From assembly GCA_965246745.1 (NCBI GenBank), contig OZ251980.1:3038001-3102000 (forward strand): 64,000 bases of DNA. The letters run 5' to 3'. Position 1 is the first letter of the stretch; the number at the start of each line of letters is the position of its first letter. The notes below the pieces were generated by a model. It was not told where the DNA came from. It did not search any database and worked only from the letters and a program-made list of their open reading frames with translations. Shown here in pieces: positions 1 to 7,803 of this stretch. The position numbers and the translations under genes are program-made. The stretch is from JANXMY01 sp965246745. Its GTDB lineage: Bacteria; Armatimonadota; Armatimonadia; Armatimonadales; Capsulimonadaceae.

Positions 1-1
1 T

Positions 2-319
2 TGGCTGACGACACTTCTGCTGAGTAAAGACCTGACGGCAATCACTTTGATTGATGAGCCGGAAGTCAGTCTGCATCCCCAGATTCTTAATCTGCTTGCA
101 GGGCTGATGCGCGAAGCCTCTCAGCGGACCCAGCTCATTGTGGCGACCCATGCCGACCGGCTCGTCGGCGCTCTCCAGCCGGACGAAATTCTCGTTGCCG
201 ACCAGGAAGACGGCGTCACGACGATGACGTGGGGCGACACGCTGGACTTGGAGCGGTGGCTGTCGGACTACACGCTCGATGAGCTGTGGAGCATGAACGT
301 TTTGGGGGGACGCCCATGA
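2..319 (+). CDS. AAA/ABC-type ATPase, C-terminal part (5' end outside window)
   Basis: The reading frame is open from the first bases of the window, so this is the last 105 residues of a larger protein. It holds a Walker B and D-loop segment (LIDEPEVSLHPQ) and a switch histidine (VATHADRL), the signature of the AAA_21/OLD/SMC-like ATPases. The Walker A part lies upstream of the window. Its stop overlaps the start of the DUF4276 gene (ATGA), so the two are probably translated together. Such ATPase/DUF4276 pairs recur in genomes and are suspected, by analogy with OLD and PARIS systems, to act in defence. The family call is firm; the role is inference. Confidence 0.8.
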   Translation, partial: WLTTLLLSKDLTAITLIDEPEVSLHPQILNLLAGLMREASQRTQLIVATHADRLVGALQPDEILVADQEDGVTTMTWGDTLDLERWLSDYTLDELWSMNVLGGRP

Positions 320-933
320 GAATTGCTCTTATAGTGGAAGGAAAAACCGAAACTGCGTTTTTGCCGGCTCTGCGAAGATACTTGACGGATTATCTTAAAG
401 AGGCGATGCCCACAATTAAAGCATTTCCCCAAAACGGCAGGGTTCCTAAAGAAGAAAAACTTAAGCGGCTGGTCGAAAATCTGCTTTCGGGCGGAGCGGC
501 TTATGACGCTGTGATTGCGCTCACCGATGTCTACACCAGCAGCAATCCCGAAGCAAGGGACTTCAGTGATGCGGAGGATGCCAAGCAAAAAATGCGGGCC
601 TGGGTCGGGGACAACCCCAAGTTTTATCCTCACGCCGCCCAGCATGACTTTGAAGCCTGGCTTCTGCCCTATTGGACGACGATTCAAGAGATAGCCAAGC
701 ACAACAAGAGTGCGCCGAGTGGAAAGCCGGAAGACGTAAACCATGACAAATCACCGGCCTATCATCTCAAAGAAGTCTTTCGCCTCGGCAAGCATCGGGA
801 GTACAACAAGCCGCGCGAGGCGGAAAAAATCCTAGCCCAAAACGACTTAAGCGTAGCTGTCGGCCAATGCCCGGAGCTGAAATCTCTTGTCAACACAATT
901 TTAACGCTTTGTGCTCATCCGCCGCTGCCGTAA
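316..933 (+). CDS. DUF4276 family protein (TOPRIM-like partner of the ATPase)
   Basis: 205 residues. The ATG at 316 overlaps the previous stop as ATGA and gives the family's typical N-terminus, MRIALIVEGKTE, a beta strand followed by an acidic glycine turn as in TOPRIM folds (E in VEGKTE, then D in ALTDVY near residue 75). The open frame extends upstream but the coupled ATG is the natural start. A later segment (AAQHDFEAWLLPYW) matches the conserved HDFEAWL region of DUF4276. In TOPRIM nucleases these acidic residues bind metal, so a nuclease role activated by the ATPase is plausible but unproven. Codon use is less GC-rich than in pyrK/pyrD next door. Confidence 0.75.
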   Translation: MRIALIVEGKTETAFLPALRRYLTDYLKEAMPTIKAFPQNGRVPKEEKLKRLVENLLSGGAAYDAVIALTDVYTSSNPEARDFSDAEDAKQKMRAWVGDNPKFYPHAAQHDFEAWLLPYWTTIQEIAKHNKSAPSGKPEDVNHDKSPAYHLKEVFRLGKHREYNKPREAEKILAQNDLSVAVGQCPELKSLVNTILTLCAHPPLP

Positions 934-945
934 GGAATTCTTTTC

Positions 946-1755
946 ATGCCATCTTTGGTTTCTCCCCGGCAATTTTTTGCCCCCATTCTTGCCAACGACC
1001 CGCTGATTGCCGGGCACAAAGTCGTCGTCTGCGATGCGCCGGCGCTGGCCGCCGCCGCGCAGCCGGGGCATTTTGTGAATGTCCTGACTGCCGAGCGCAC
1101 CGACCCGCTTTTGCGGAAGCCGTTTTCAATCTACACCGTGGACCGTGAGCGCGGCTTTATCAGCCTGCTGTACTCGATTGTCGGCGCGACCACCGAGGGC
1201 ATGAGCCGCAAGCGGCCCGGCGAGGTGCTGGATTTGGTCGGCCCGCTCGGCGGGCGCATTTTCCGGCCTGACCCGCGCCCCGAGGCGCTGCATGTGCTGG
1301 TCGGCGGCGGCTACGGCGTCCCGCCGCTGGTGTTTTTGTCGCGGGAGCTGCACCGGACCGAAGCAAAGCCGAATTTGGTGTTTATTGTCGGCGCTCGCCG
1401 CAAAGAGTTGCTTTTGTGCGAAGCCGAGCTGCGGGAGGCAGGAATAGACACGCGGGCGGCGACCGAGGACGGGTCCCACGGCACGGCGGGCCGAGTCACC
1501 GATGTGCTCGGGCCGCTGCTGGCCGAGCATGCGAACCGGCCGGTCGCGGTGTACTGCTGCGGGCCGACCCCGATGATGCGGGCGGTCGGCGACGTTTGCC
1601 TGGCCGCCGGGGTGCCGTGTCAGCTTTCGGTGGAAGTCGCGATGCCCTGCGGGATCGGGGTCTGTATGGGGTGCGTCCTGGATTTGACCGACGGCCGCCG
1701 GGTCCGGTGCTGCGTGGACGGCCCGGTGTTTGAAGCTGCGGAGGTCGCATGGTAA
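946..1755 (+). CDS. pyrK: Dihydroorotate dehydrogenase B, electron transfer subunit
   Basis: 269 residues. PyrK carries FAD and a [2Fe-2S] cluster and passes electrons from the PyrD flavin to NAD+ in pyrimidine synthesis. The N-terminal FAD domain has RKPFSIYTVD near residue 50; the NAD-binding part has GGGYGVPPLVFL and YCCGPTPMM. The C-terminal cluster motif PCGIGVCMGC with a further cysteine in VRCCVDGP supplies the iron-sulphur ligands. The ATG follows AAGGA by about nine bases. The end overlaps pyrD by 7 nt, so the subunits are translationally coupled, as usual for this heterotetramer. Confidence 0.95.
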   Translation: MPSLVSPRQFFAPILANDPLIAGHKVVVCDAPALAAAAQPGHFVNVLTAERTDPLLRKPFSIYTVDRERGFISLLYSIVGATTEGMSRKRPGEVLDLVGPLGGRIFRPDPRPEALHVLVGGGYGVPPLVFLSRELHRTEAKPNLVFIVGARRKELLLCEAELREAGIDTRAATEDGSHGTAGRVTDVLGPLLAEHANRPVAVYCCGPTPMMRAVGDVCLAAGVPCQLSVEVAMPCGIGVCMGCVLDLTDGRRVRCCVDGPVFEAAEVAW

Positions 1756-2657
1756 CCACAGCGGTTAAGATTGGAGCGCTGACGCTCCGCAATCCGATTG
1801 TCACGGGATCGGGCACGTTCGGCTTCGGCCCGGAGATGGCCGGCATTGTAGATTTGAACGCGCTCGGCGCGGTGGTGGTCAAAAGCACGTCGCTGGAGCC
1901 GCGCCGGGGCAACGCGACCCCGCGCATTGTCGAGACGCCGTCGGGGCTGCTCAACGCCATCGGGCTGCAAAACAGCGGGGTGGACAATTTTATTGCCGAA
2001 AAACTGCCGTTTCTGCGGCAGTTTGACGTGCCGGTGATTGTCAACTTGGTCGGCACCGGGGTCGGCGATTATGTGGCGCTGGCGGAGAAGCTGACGGCGG
2101 CGGGCGGGGTGCAGGGCCTAGAAATCAACATCTCGTGCCCGAATGTCAAGCACGGCTGCGATTTTGCGGTCAATCCCGACCTGACGGCGGAGCTGATCCG
2201 CGAAGTCCGCAAAGTCACCCCTTTGACGCTGATTACCAAGCTGTCGCCGAATGTCGCGGACCTGGTGCCGATTGCCCGCGCGGCGACCGATGCCGGCTCG
2301 GATGCGCTGTCCTTGATCAACACCCTGCTCGGCACGGCGATTGACATCAAAAAGCGCAAGTTCCGCCTGGCGAATATCACCGGCGGCCTCAGTGGCCCCG
2401 CCATCAAGCCGGTCGCCCTGCGCTGCGTCTGGCAGGTCCATCGCGCCCTGCCGTCAGTCCCCCTCATCGGCATGGGCGGCATTGTCAATGTCACCGACGC
2501 GATTGAGTTTTTACTCGCCGGAGCCACTGCCGTCGCTGTCGGCACGGCGACATTTGTGAACCCGGCGGCGACGACCGATCTTGTCACGGGGCTGGAGCGC
2601 TACTTGGAAGAAAACGGCATCGCCGATGTCAACGAGCTGATTGGGGCGGTCGCGTAA
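1749..2657 (+). CDS. pyrD: Dihydroorotate dehydrogenase B, catalytic subunit
   Basis: 302 residues, normal for class 1B PyrD. It oxidises dihydroorotate to orotate on FMN, the fourth step of UMP synthesis. The TIM-barrel landmarks are present: NPIVTGSGTFG at the N-terminus, LNAIGLQNSG near residue 67, EINISCPNVK near residue 125 with the catalytic cysteine of class 1B enzymes, and the FMN phosphate site IGMGGIVNVTDA and AVGTATF near the end. The start ATG lies inside the end of pyrK. Together they form a complete PyrDK enzyme. Confidence 0.96.
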   Translation: MVTTAVKIGALTLRNPIVTGSGTFGFGPEMAGIVDLNALGAVVVKSTSLEPRRGNATPRIVETPSGLLNAIGLQNSGVDNFIAEKLPFLRQFDVPVIVNLVGTGVGDYVALAEKLTAAGGVQGLEINISCPNVKHGCDFAVNPDLTAELIREVRKVTPLTLITKLSPNVADLVPIARAATDAGSDALSLINTLLGTAIDIKKRKFRLANITGGLSGPAIKPVALRCVWQVHRALPSVPLIGMGGIVNVTDAIEFLLAGATAVAVGTATFVNPAATTDLVTGLERYLEENGIADVNELIGAVA

Positions 2658-2660
2658 CCC

Positions 2661-2686
2661 ACCCCCGGAACTTCCGTTCCGGGGGT
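2661..2686. terminator. Hairpin between convergent pyrD and prepilin genes
   Basis: An 11-bp perfect stem (2661-2671 with 2676-2686) and a TTCC loop sit directly after the pyrD stop and just before the prepilin stop on the other strand. There is no T-run on either side, so it may act as a weak bidirectional terminator or 3'-end stabiliser rather than a classic intrinsic terminator. Confidence 0.6.
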
Positions 2687-2689
2687 AGG

Positions 2690-3439
2690 TTACTCCACAT
2701 CCCGCCCGGCGATTCCCCCCGGCGTGACATTCGGGTCGGGGTAGCCGTCGCTGTAGGTCTGCCAGCCGGTGAGAACCGACGCTCGCAGGGACTTGACATG
2801 GCCGTCGGCGAATAAGTAGTCGCGCGACGATAGCGTGTTCCCCGTCCACCAGCCGCCGACGGCATGCAGGCCATCGTGGTTGTCATCCCACTCCCCGACC
2901 AGCACTTTTTGGGCGGGGAATGCCGTTCGCGCGGCGGTCTGGGCCGCGATCACCGGTGCCGGGCCGGTGCAGGGAGTCGGATAAAGGCAGTGAATGTCGG
3001 TGATCTCGCCCGCATTTTGGGTGTAGAACGCCGCGCTGTAGGCATACGACGTGTTATCATAGGCCCCGGCAGTGTCCGACGGGCAGTGCAGAAACGCGGC
3101 GGTATTTGGGCCGCCGACCGAGCCGAAGCCGACGCTGTTTTTCTTCTGCCCAATCGTCAAATATGGCATAATCGGCCATCGAAAGCGCCGCCCCTGCCAT
3201 AGCCCCATATCGCCGGTGCAGGGATAGGTCTCGTCGTAGTCCTGCACATATTGGTCGAACGCCAGGCCGATCTGCTTTAAGTTCGATTGGCAGGCCGCGC
3301 GGCGGGCATTCTCGCGGACTTTTTGGAACACGGGGAACAAGATGGCGGCGAGGATCGAGATGATGGCGATGACGACCAGCAGCTCAATCAGCGTGAACGC
3401 TTGATTTGCGAGCGATTGGGCGCGGCGGGTAAGAATCAA
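2690..3439 (-). CDS. Type II prepilin-like protein (DUF1559-like, H-X9-DG tail)
   Basis: 249 residues from a TTG start. The N-terminus has the prepilin cleavage/methylation motif AFTLIELLVV followed by a hydrophobic helix ending ILFPVFQKV, then NARRAACQSNLKQIGLA, the DUF1559-like signature abundant in Planctomycetes and Armatimonadota. The C-terminus has the loose FADGHVKSL motif of the family. The long upstream open frame is not used: the TTG overlaps the stop of the upstream gene (TTGA) and has AAGGA nine to ten bases before it. The product is probably exported and processed by a prepilin peptidase; its assembly partner is unknown. Confidence 0.85.
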   Translation of the reverse strand: MILTRRAQSLANQAFTLIELLVVIAIISILAAILFPVFQKVRENARRAACQSNLKQIGLAFDQYVQDYDETYPCTGDMGLWQGRRFRWPIMPYLTIGQKKNSVGFGSVGGPNTAAFLHCPSDTAGAYDNTSYAYSAAFYTQNAGEITDIHCLYPTPCTGPAPVIAAQTAARTAFPAQKVLVGEWDDNHDGLHAVGGWWTGNTLSSRDYLFADGHVKSLRASVLTGWQTYSDGYPDPNVTPGGIAGRDVE

Positions 3440-5124
3440 TCGTTTGGTGTCCTTTTGTCTTGGTAAGTGGTCCGGCGCTTGGGCGGCTCGGCTGCCGGCA
3501 GCGGCTGGGTCTCGATCTCGCCGACCGCGCGGAGCAGCAGGTCGCGGGCGCGGGTTTTGGCGTCGCTCGGCTTCCACGCCGCCGTCGGCGTCGCGTCCAA
3601 AGCCTCCAGGATGATCTGCCGGGCTTCGTCGAGACCGTTCTTTTTGCCCTGTCCGTACTGGCGCTTGAACGCGGCGTAGTCCTCGGCGGGGCGGATCAAT
3701 TCGGGTTCCCAGCGGCGGTACAGGACCAGCGCGAGCACCGTCCGGCGGACGGCTTCGTCCCAGGTCCGGGTGCGATGGGTGCCGTAAATGAGGTGCATCC
3801 GCTCGGGCGTGCCGAACGCCGCGCGGGCCAGCGGCCCCCACGCGCCGATGTCGGCGAGCCGGGTCTGGACTTCGGGCAGCGGGGTGGGGAGCCAGTCCGC
3901 CCGGTCCTGCTTGGGCCGCGCGGCCAAATAGAGCACCGGCTCGCGGGTTTCGGGGTCCACGCCCGCTTCGGGCTGACGCATGGCATCGAGAAGCGACTTC
4001 TGCTTGGCATCCAGCCAGTCGCGCAGGCCGGCAAAGCTCAGCGCTTTTTGGCGGTAGCTTTCCGCCAGCCGTGCCCCAATCGCGCTGATTTCGCTTAATT
4101 GCTGAGTTTCCAGGGCGCGGGTCGCATCGCCCAGGGTCGGGCCGAACGATTCCAGTCCCGCCCGGAGGTAAAACAAGACCCGGCCGGCGGCCCGCTGCAT
4201 GTCGGCGGCGGCAAACGACGCCGTGGCGACAATCTCGTCGCGCAGCAGCGTTTTCAACTGATCCTCCAAAACGGCTTTGCGGGCGGAGTTCAGCCCAGCG
4301 GTCGCCAGGGCAAACACCGGGTCCCCGCCTTCGGGAATCAAATCCGCCAGCGGCGAGACCGCCGCTTGGGCGTCGCGCACCCCCGCCCCGGCGGGAACGC
4401 TCGGGTTCAGCAGCTCCGGCAGGCCGAACGGCAGGGAAGTAATATCTTCCAGCTCGCTTTCGTGGTCTTCCATCCGCGCGGCCCGGTCGCGGGCTAAATT
4501 CACCACTTCCAAGTACAATTCAGGCACATAGTCGAGCAGCGACTGCAAAACCGCTTTGACGGGTTCGTTGCGAATAGACACGCGCTTCAGCAGCTCGTCG
4601 GTGTCCGACATCAAAAGCTCGTCAATGTTTTTGTGCCATTCGTTGGTCGTGAGAAGCTGCCGCCAGCGCTCGGCCCGCTCGAAGTTCAGCAGGCGCGGCA
4701 GGGCGCGGCGGACGCCGGGGTCGGTGACCAGCATGTCGGCGAGGTCGCTGCCGGTCATCAAGGACGGCAGGATCGAGCCGGCGAGCGTCCCGGACCCGAC
4801 CGCCCGCTCGAGCCACGCTCGGCCCTGGGCAGGCGTGCCGAGATTGATCACCTGCCGGTACTTGTCGGCCGGCAGGCTGGCGATCAGCCCCGTGTTGCGC
4901 TCGGGATCGCCTTCAATCAGCGCGGCGACCACCGGGGCGGGCAGCGCCCCGAGGGTGTGGTGGCGGGCGTCGGGCGGCAGCTCCCACAGCAGGCGGCTTT
5001 TTTCGGCCAGGGTCGGCGCGGCGTCAATCCGGGCGACGCCGACCGCCAGGTCATACGCCGGCTCCGCCGGCACCAGTTCATTTGTAACTTTTTCGTTTAA
5101 GACTTGTGAAACATCTTCGTTCAT
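3436..5124 (-). CDS. Large soluble repeat protein, DUF6178-like
   Basis: 562 residues. No signal peptide or membrane helix is evident. The first third is built of short helical repeats (LLWELPPDARHHTLGALP, VVAALIEGDPERNTGLIASL, LLTTNEWHKNIDELL) like those in DUF6178 and MgtE-N-type proteins, then a long acidic helical region. The family assignment is from recall of these repeats and is moderate; the function is unknown. The ATG at 5124 follows GGAGG by four bases and is preferred over the TTG at 5142. It is cotranscribed with the downstream prepilin through a TTGA overlap. Confidence 0.6.
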   Translation of the reverse strand: MNEDVSQVLNEKVTNELVPAEPAYDLAVGVARIDAAPTLAEKSRLLWELPPDARHHTLGALPAPVVAALIEGDPERNTGLIASLPADKYRQVINLGTPAQGRAWLERAVGSGTLAGSILPSLMTGSDLADMLVTDPGVRRALPRLLNFERAERWRQLLTTNEWHKNIDELLMSDTDELLKRVSIRNEPVKAVLQSLLDYVPELYLEVVNLARDRAARMEDHESELEDITSLPFGLPELLNPSVPAGAGVRDAQAAVSPLADLIPEGGDPVFALATAGLNSARKAVLEDQLKTLLRDEIVATASFAAADMQRAAGRVLFYLRAGLESFGPTLGDATRALETQQLSEISAIGARLAESYRQKALSFAGLRDWLDAKQKSLLDAMRQPEAGVDPETREPVLYLAARPKQDRADWLPTPLPEVQTRLADIGAWGPLARAAFGTPERMHLIYGTHRTRTWDEAVRRTVLALVLYRRWEPELIRPAEDYAAFKRQYGQGKKNGLDEARQIILEALDATPTAAWKPSDAKTRARDLLLRAVGEIETQPLPAAEPPKRRTTYQDKRTPND

Positions 5125-5168
5125 GCGGCCTCCGCAATTCAAGCAAATTCCAGCGCAAAAAGCGTAGT

Positions 5169-5174
5169 ATTATA
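5169..5174 (-). promoter_or_regulatory. -10 box TATAAT for the DUF6178-like/prepilin operon
   Basis: On the minus strand a perfect TATAAT lies 44 bases before the ATG at 5124. The bases before it read CAGG, not TGn. No good -35 box was found at 17 bases. Confidence 0.55.
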
Positions 5175-5275
5175 CCTGATTTGGCGGGAGATACCCATCC
5201 CTGGCGCAAGTGCCGGGGATAGATAAACCGTTCCGAAAATTTAATCTTCTCTTAACATAAATCCCGTCAAGAGTG

Positions 5276-5284
5276 TGTTATACT
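5276..5284 (+). promoter_or_regulatory. Extended -10 promoter (TGT-TATACT) before the 5460 operon
   Basis: TGn followed by TATACT fits the extended -10 form seen at other genes in this window. Transcription would begin near 5291 and run through the tandem repeat into the operon that starts at 5460. No convincing -35 was found. Confidence 0.5.
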
Positions 5285-5329
5285 GGTTTCAACACCCCGC
5301 TAGTCACCGCACCGCCGCGCTGCCTCTGC

Positions 5330-5379
5330 GGTTCCGAGCAATCGGTTCCGAGCAATCGGTTCCGAGCAATCGGTTCCGA
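5330..5379 (+). repeat. 14-bp tandem repeat, 3.6 copies
   Basis: The unit GGTTCCGAGCAATC is repeated exactly three times, followed by a partial GGTTCCGA. It lies in the 335-bp gap between divergent operons, inside the probable 5' leader of the 5460 operon. No other structure was recognised in this gap apart from the two promoters. Confidence 0.9.
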
Positions 5380-5459
5380 CACGAGCAGCGCGTCAGCACG
5401 TTCCACCCTCTCACTGACGCCGCTTCTCTTTCTGTTGACAAGTGAGAGGAACGCCGCCC

Positions 5460-5672
5460 ATGCCCTTGTTCGCCCCCGAAGAACGCAACGCCTATGTTGA
5501 TATGGTCGCCCAAGCGGTCGTGGACAAAATCGAGGAGCGCGACCGCATCAACGGCCTCGCCGACCTTGTGTTCGCCCGTGTGCTGGCCCTGCAAAAACAA
5601 CAGGCCGAACTTGACGCCGCCCCCCATTCTCTGCAAGACCTCACGCCGACCCCGGAGAGCAATCATGTTTGA
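5460..5672 (+). CDS. Small hypothetical protein heading the Tat/Cys-rich operon
   Basis: 70 residues starting MPLFAPEERN. The ATG at 5460 follows GAGAGGAA by about eight bases and is preferred to the GTG at 5442. The sequence is charged and predicted helical in the middle (MVAQAVVDKIEERDRI, LVFARVLALQKQQ) with a proline-rich tail. No family was recognised. It overlaps the next gene by 8 nt, so the two are translated together. A role as leader, chaperone or anchor for the next protein is only a guess. Confidence 0.6.
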   Translation: MPLFAPEERNAYVDMVAQAVVDKIEERDRINGLADLVFARVLALQKQQAELDAAPHSLQDLTPTPESNHV

Positions 5673-6186
5673 AAAACCCGTCACCCCAACCAATTCTTCC
5701 TCGGAAGAGCTTCTCGACGCCCGCAAAAAGTTCGAAGCCGAAAAGCTGACCCGCCGCTCCGCCCTCAAAAAGTTCGGCATCACCTCCGGCATGGCCCTCT
5801 TCGGTATGTTCGCCGCCGATGACCTCGCCCGGATGGTCATCAAAAAGATGGAAGAACACGAAGCCACCCGGCAGATCGCCGAAACCGTCGCCCACGAGTT
5901 CAAAAACGCTGGCATCGCGTTTGCGGACAGTTCCAGTTGGCCTGATTGTAGGCAAGACACATTTCCTGCATGCTGGAAATGCTGTGATGATTATGCAACG
6001 AATCAAAGCGCTCTCGAACACAACATGCACCAATGCAGCGTTCAGGGACATACGTTTGGTTACTGCAGCAAGCTCTACGATTATGACAAACAGAGCCAAA
6101 AAATCTCAGATGCCCAAACTACTTGCAACAATCTCTCGCCTGTCCCTTGCCTATGCAATTGCATACAACAGGTGACCATCACATAG
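5665..6186 (+). CDS. Tat-signal small Cys-rich exported protein
   Basis: 173 residues. Residues 30-50 form a twin-arginine signal (LTRRSALKKFG, then GMALFGMF), after which comes a charged helix and a C-terminal 80 residues holding ten cysteines and two tryptophans (PACWKCC, PCLCNC). This layout, a folded Tat substrate with many likely disulphides and a dedicated thioredoxin two genes on (6641), recalls the light chain and MauD of methylamine dehydrogenase, but I see no sequence match to MauA. From about 5925 onward the coding sequence is clearly more AT-rich than the first half, suggesting a joined or foreign C-terminal part. The start is set by the overlap with 5460-5672. Confidence 0.65.
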   Translation: MFEKPVTPTNSSSEELLDARKKFEAEKLTRRSALKKFGITSGMALFGMFAADDLARMVIKKMEEHEATRQIAETVAHEFKNAGIAFADSSSWPDCRQDTFPACWKCCDDYATNQSALEHNMHQCSVQGHTFGYCSKLYDYDKQSQKISDAQTTCNNLSPVPCLCNCIQQVTIT

Positions 6187-6296
6187 CAAACGGCAGTTTC
6201 GTAATCATAAGGGCGTTCTTGGATAATTTATTTATGCGGGAATGCCCATTCCTGATGTAAACGAAAGTGAAGCAAAAAGCAACAGGGAAATCGCTT

Positions 6297-6644
6297 ATGG
6301 CCAATACAAAGATCAAAGTGTTGTTGGGTGTCTTTTTAGTGATTTTTTTATTCGGTACAGTCGCGGCTATTATAAGCCATCAAACTCGTGCGGGCGACAG
6401 TCAGCAAGCGCTCAAAAGTCTTGCTAACGCCCACCACAAAAAGCAGAATGATGCAGAAAGAAAGCTGTTCAAAGCGACTTTTATGTCAGTTCATCAGGAA
6501 GTTATTGCCTGTGATCGCTTGCACCTTCCAGCCGAGGAGAAGCAAAAACGTGTCAATGCAGTTGACGCAGCAGCGCAAGCCGAAGCTATTAAAGTGAGAG
6601 CCTCGCATTATGAGCTGCCTTACCATCCGCCCCCGACCGATTGA
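6297..6644 (+). CDS. Small single-pass membrane protein, unknown
   Basis: 115 residues. One N-terminal membrane helix (IKVLLGVFLVIFLFG) is followed by a charged helical domain with many Gln, Lys and Ala, presumably outside the membrane. ATG 6297 follows AGGGAAA and is preferred to the GTG at 6267. No family recognised. The gene is AT-richer than its surroundings, as is the end of the preceding gene, and overlaps the thioredoxin gene by 4 nt (TTGA), so it belongs to the same unit. Confidence 0.6.
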   Translation: MANTKIKVLLGVFLVIFLFGTVAAIISHQTRAGDSQQALKSLANAHHKKQNDAERKLFKATFMSVHQEVIACDRLHLPAEEKQKRVNAVDAAAQAEAIKVRASHYELPYHPPPTD

Positions 6645-7123
6645 CAAATATCAATAAAATGCTTCTGCAAATCGGAACACATATACCAACACTTTCAAGC
6701 ACAGCGGTCTGGCTTGACAATCCTACCAACGTCGATAGCCTGCTGGGCAGACCGATACTCTTCCAGTTTTGGGCCATTTCCTGCCCCGTTTGCAAAATGA
6801 ATTTGCCGCGCCTTCAGCAGTTGACAGAAACTTATGCGGCACAAGGCTTGCAGTTGATTTCCGTTCATATGCCGCGCATGGAGTCAGATATGGATATGGA
6901 AAAGGTCAAAGCGGCTGTAGTAGAATTGGGACTGGCCGGGCCGTGCGCGATTGATAACGACCATGCTATTGGCGACAGGTTTCAGACGGGTGGGGTGTGG
7001 CCCACCTACTTTTTGTTCGACGCCGAAGGCAAGCTGCGAAGCCGGGCGGCGGGGGCGTTAGGATTGAAGATGGCCGAAAACTCGCTGAAACGGCTGCTGG
7101 AACTGCAAGAGGCGACTCCATGA
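6641..7123 (+). CDS. TlpA/MauD-like thioredoxin-fold protein with CPVC motif
   Basis: 160 residues from TTG 6641; ATG 6659 is an alternative six codons in, and neither has a clear ribosome site. The redox motif SCPVCKMNLP puts the cysteines at residues 48 and 51; the cis-proline segment is GVWPTYFLFD. The CPVC active site and PXL arrangement resemble TlpA, ResA and MauD proteins that make or isomerise disulphides in exported partners. No signal peptide is visible, so export is uncertain. The obvious partner in the operon is the Cys-rich Tat protein at 5665. Downstream it is coupled by ATGA to the prepilin. Confidence 0.85.
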   Translation: MTNINKMLLQIGTHIPTLSSTAVWLDNPTNVDSLLGRPILFQFWAISCPVCKMNLPRLQQLTETYAAQGLQLISVHMPRMESDMDMEKVKAAVVELGLAGPCAIDNDHAIGDRFQTGGVWPTYFLFDAEGKLRSRAAGALGLKMAENSLKRLLELQEATP

Positions 7124-7803
7124 AGAAGCGCGGCTTTACATTGATTGAACTGATGGTCGTCATCGCGGTCATCGCCCTGCTCGCGGCGGTGCTGTTTCCG
7201 GTGTTTCTGTCCGTCCGGGCCAAAGGGCGGCAGACGGCCTGTCTCTCGAACTTAGAGCAGCTTGGGCTGGCGTTCAGCCTCTACGCGCACGACAACGAAG
7301 ACCAATTCCCCTACGGCGGCGACGCGAACGATATTTATTCCAGCCCGAATATCTGGCTGACGGCATCCCACGGCGAGTTTGCGGCTGCGGCGGCGACGCT
7401 GAAGCCGCTGCCGGTCGTGCTGAACCCCTACATCAAAAACAAAGACCTCTGGCGCTGCCCGTCGGACATGGGCTTCGATTATCTGGACACGTCGGGCACG
7501 TCTATCTCCGCACACCCCAGCTCGTTTGAGCAGTACGGCTCCAGCTACTACTACCGGACGACGCTGGCCTTTAAGCATAAGACATTGGGCGGGCTGACCG
7601 GATACGATGCCTACGCGCCCTACGCCCAGCATGGCGCATCGGAAATAGACATACTGAACGACGGCAGTGGCTCGTGGCACGGCGGCGCGGCGGAAGCGGA
7701 CTGGCGCTACAATGTCCTGTTTGGCGATTTCCACGCCAAGAATATCATCCGTGCTGGGCTGGACGACGGGCGCAGACTGAAGCTGGACAATCCGGCCCCA
7801 TGA
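7120..7803 (+). CDS. Type II prepilin-like protein (DUF1559-like)
   Basis: 227 residues. The start is fixed by an ATGA overlap with the thioredoxin gene. The N-terminus MKKRGFTLIELMVV is a textbook prepilin peptidase site, with the hydrophobic stretch running to AAVLFPVF and then RQTACLSNLEQLGLAFSLYA. The end has the LFGDFHAKNI form of the family's C-terminal motif. It is a second, divergent copy of the 2690-3439 type. It sits between a thioredoxin and an ATPase, so it may be a secreted or pseudopilin substrate of this operon. Confidence 0.85.
   Translation: MKKRGFTLIELMVVIAVIALLAAVLFPVFLSVRAKGRQTACLSNLEQLGLAFSLYAHDNEDQFPYGGDANDIYSSPNIWLTASHGEFAAAAATLKPLPVVLNPYIKNKDLWRCPSDMGFDYLDTSGTSISAHPSSFEQYGSSYYYRTTLAFKHKTLGGLTGYDAYAPYAQHGASEIDILNDGSGSWHGGAAEADWRYNVLFGDFHAKNIIRAGLDDGRRLKLDNPAP

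Noticed and set aside
2690..3841. Longer open frame for the minus-strand prepilin (383 residues)
   Set aside because: The first 130 residues are out-of-frame translation of the upstream DUF6178-like gene; TTG 3439 with a ribosome site fits the prepilin N-terminus.
5330..5379. CRISPR array
   Set aside because: The 14-base units are contiguous with no spacers and only 3.6 copies.
5665..6186. Methylamine dehydrogenase light chain (MauA)
   Set aside because: Only the general plan (Tat signal, many Cys, thioredoxin partner) fits; cysteine spacing and tryptophan context do not match, and no MauB, MauE or MauG gene is present.
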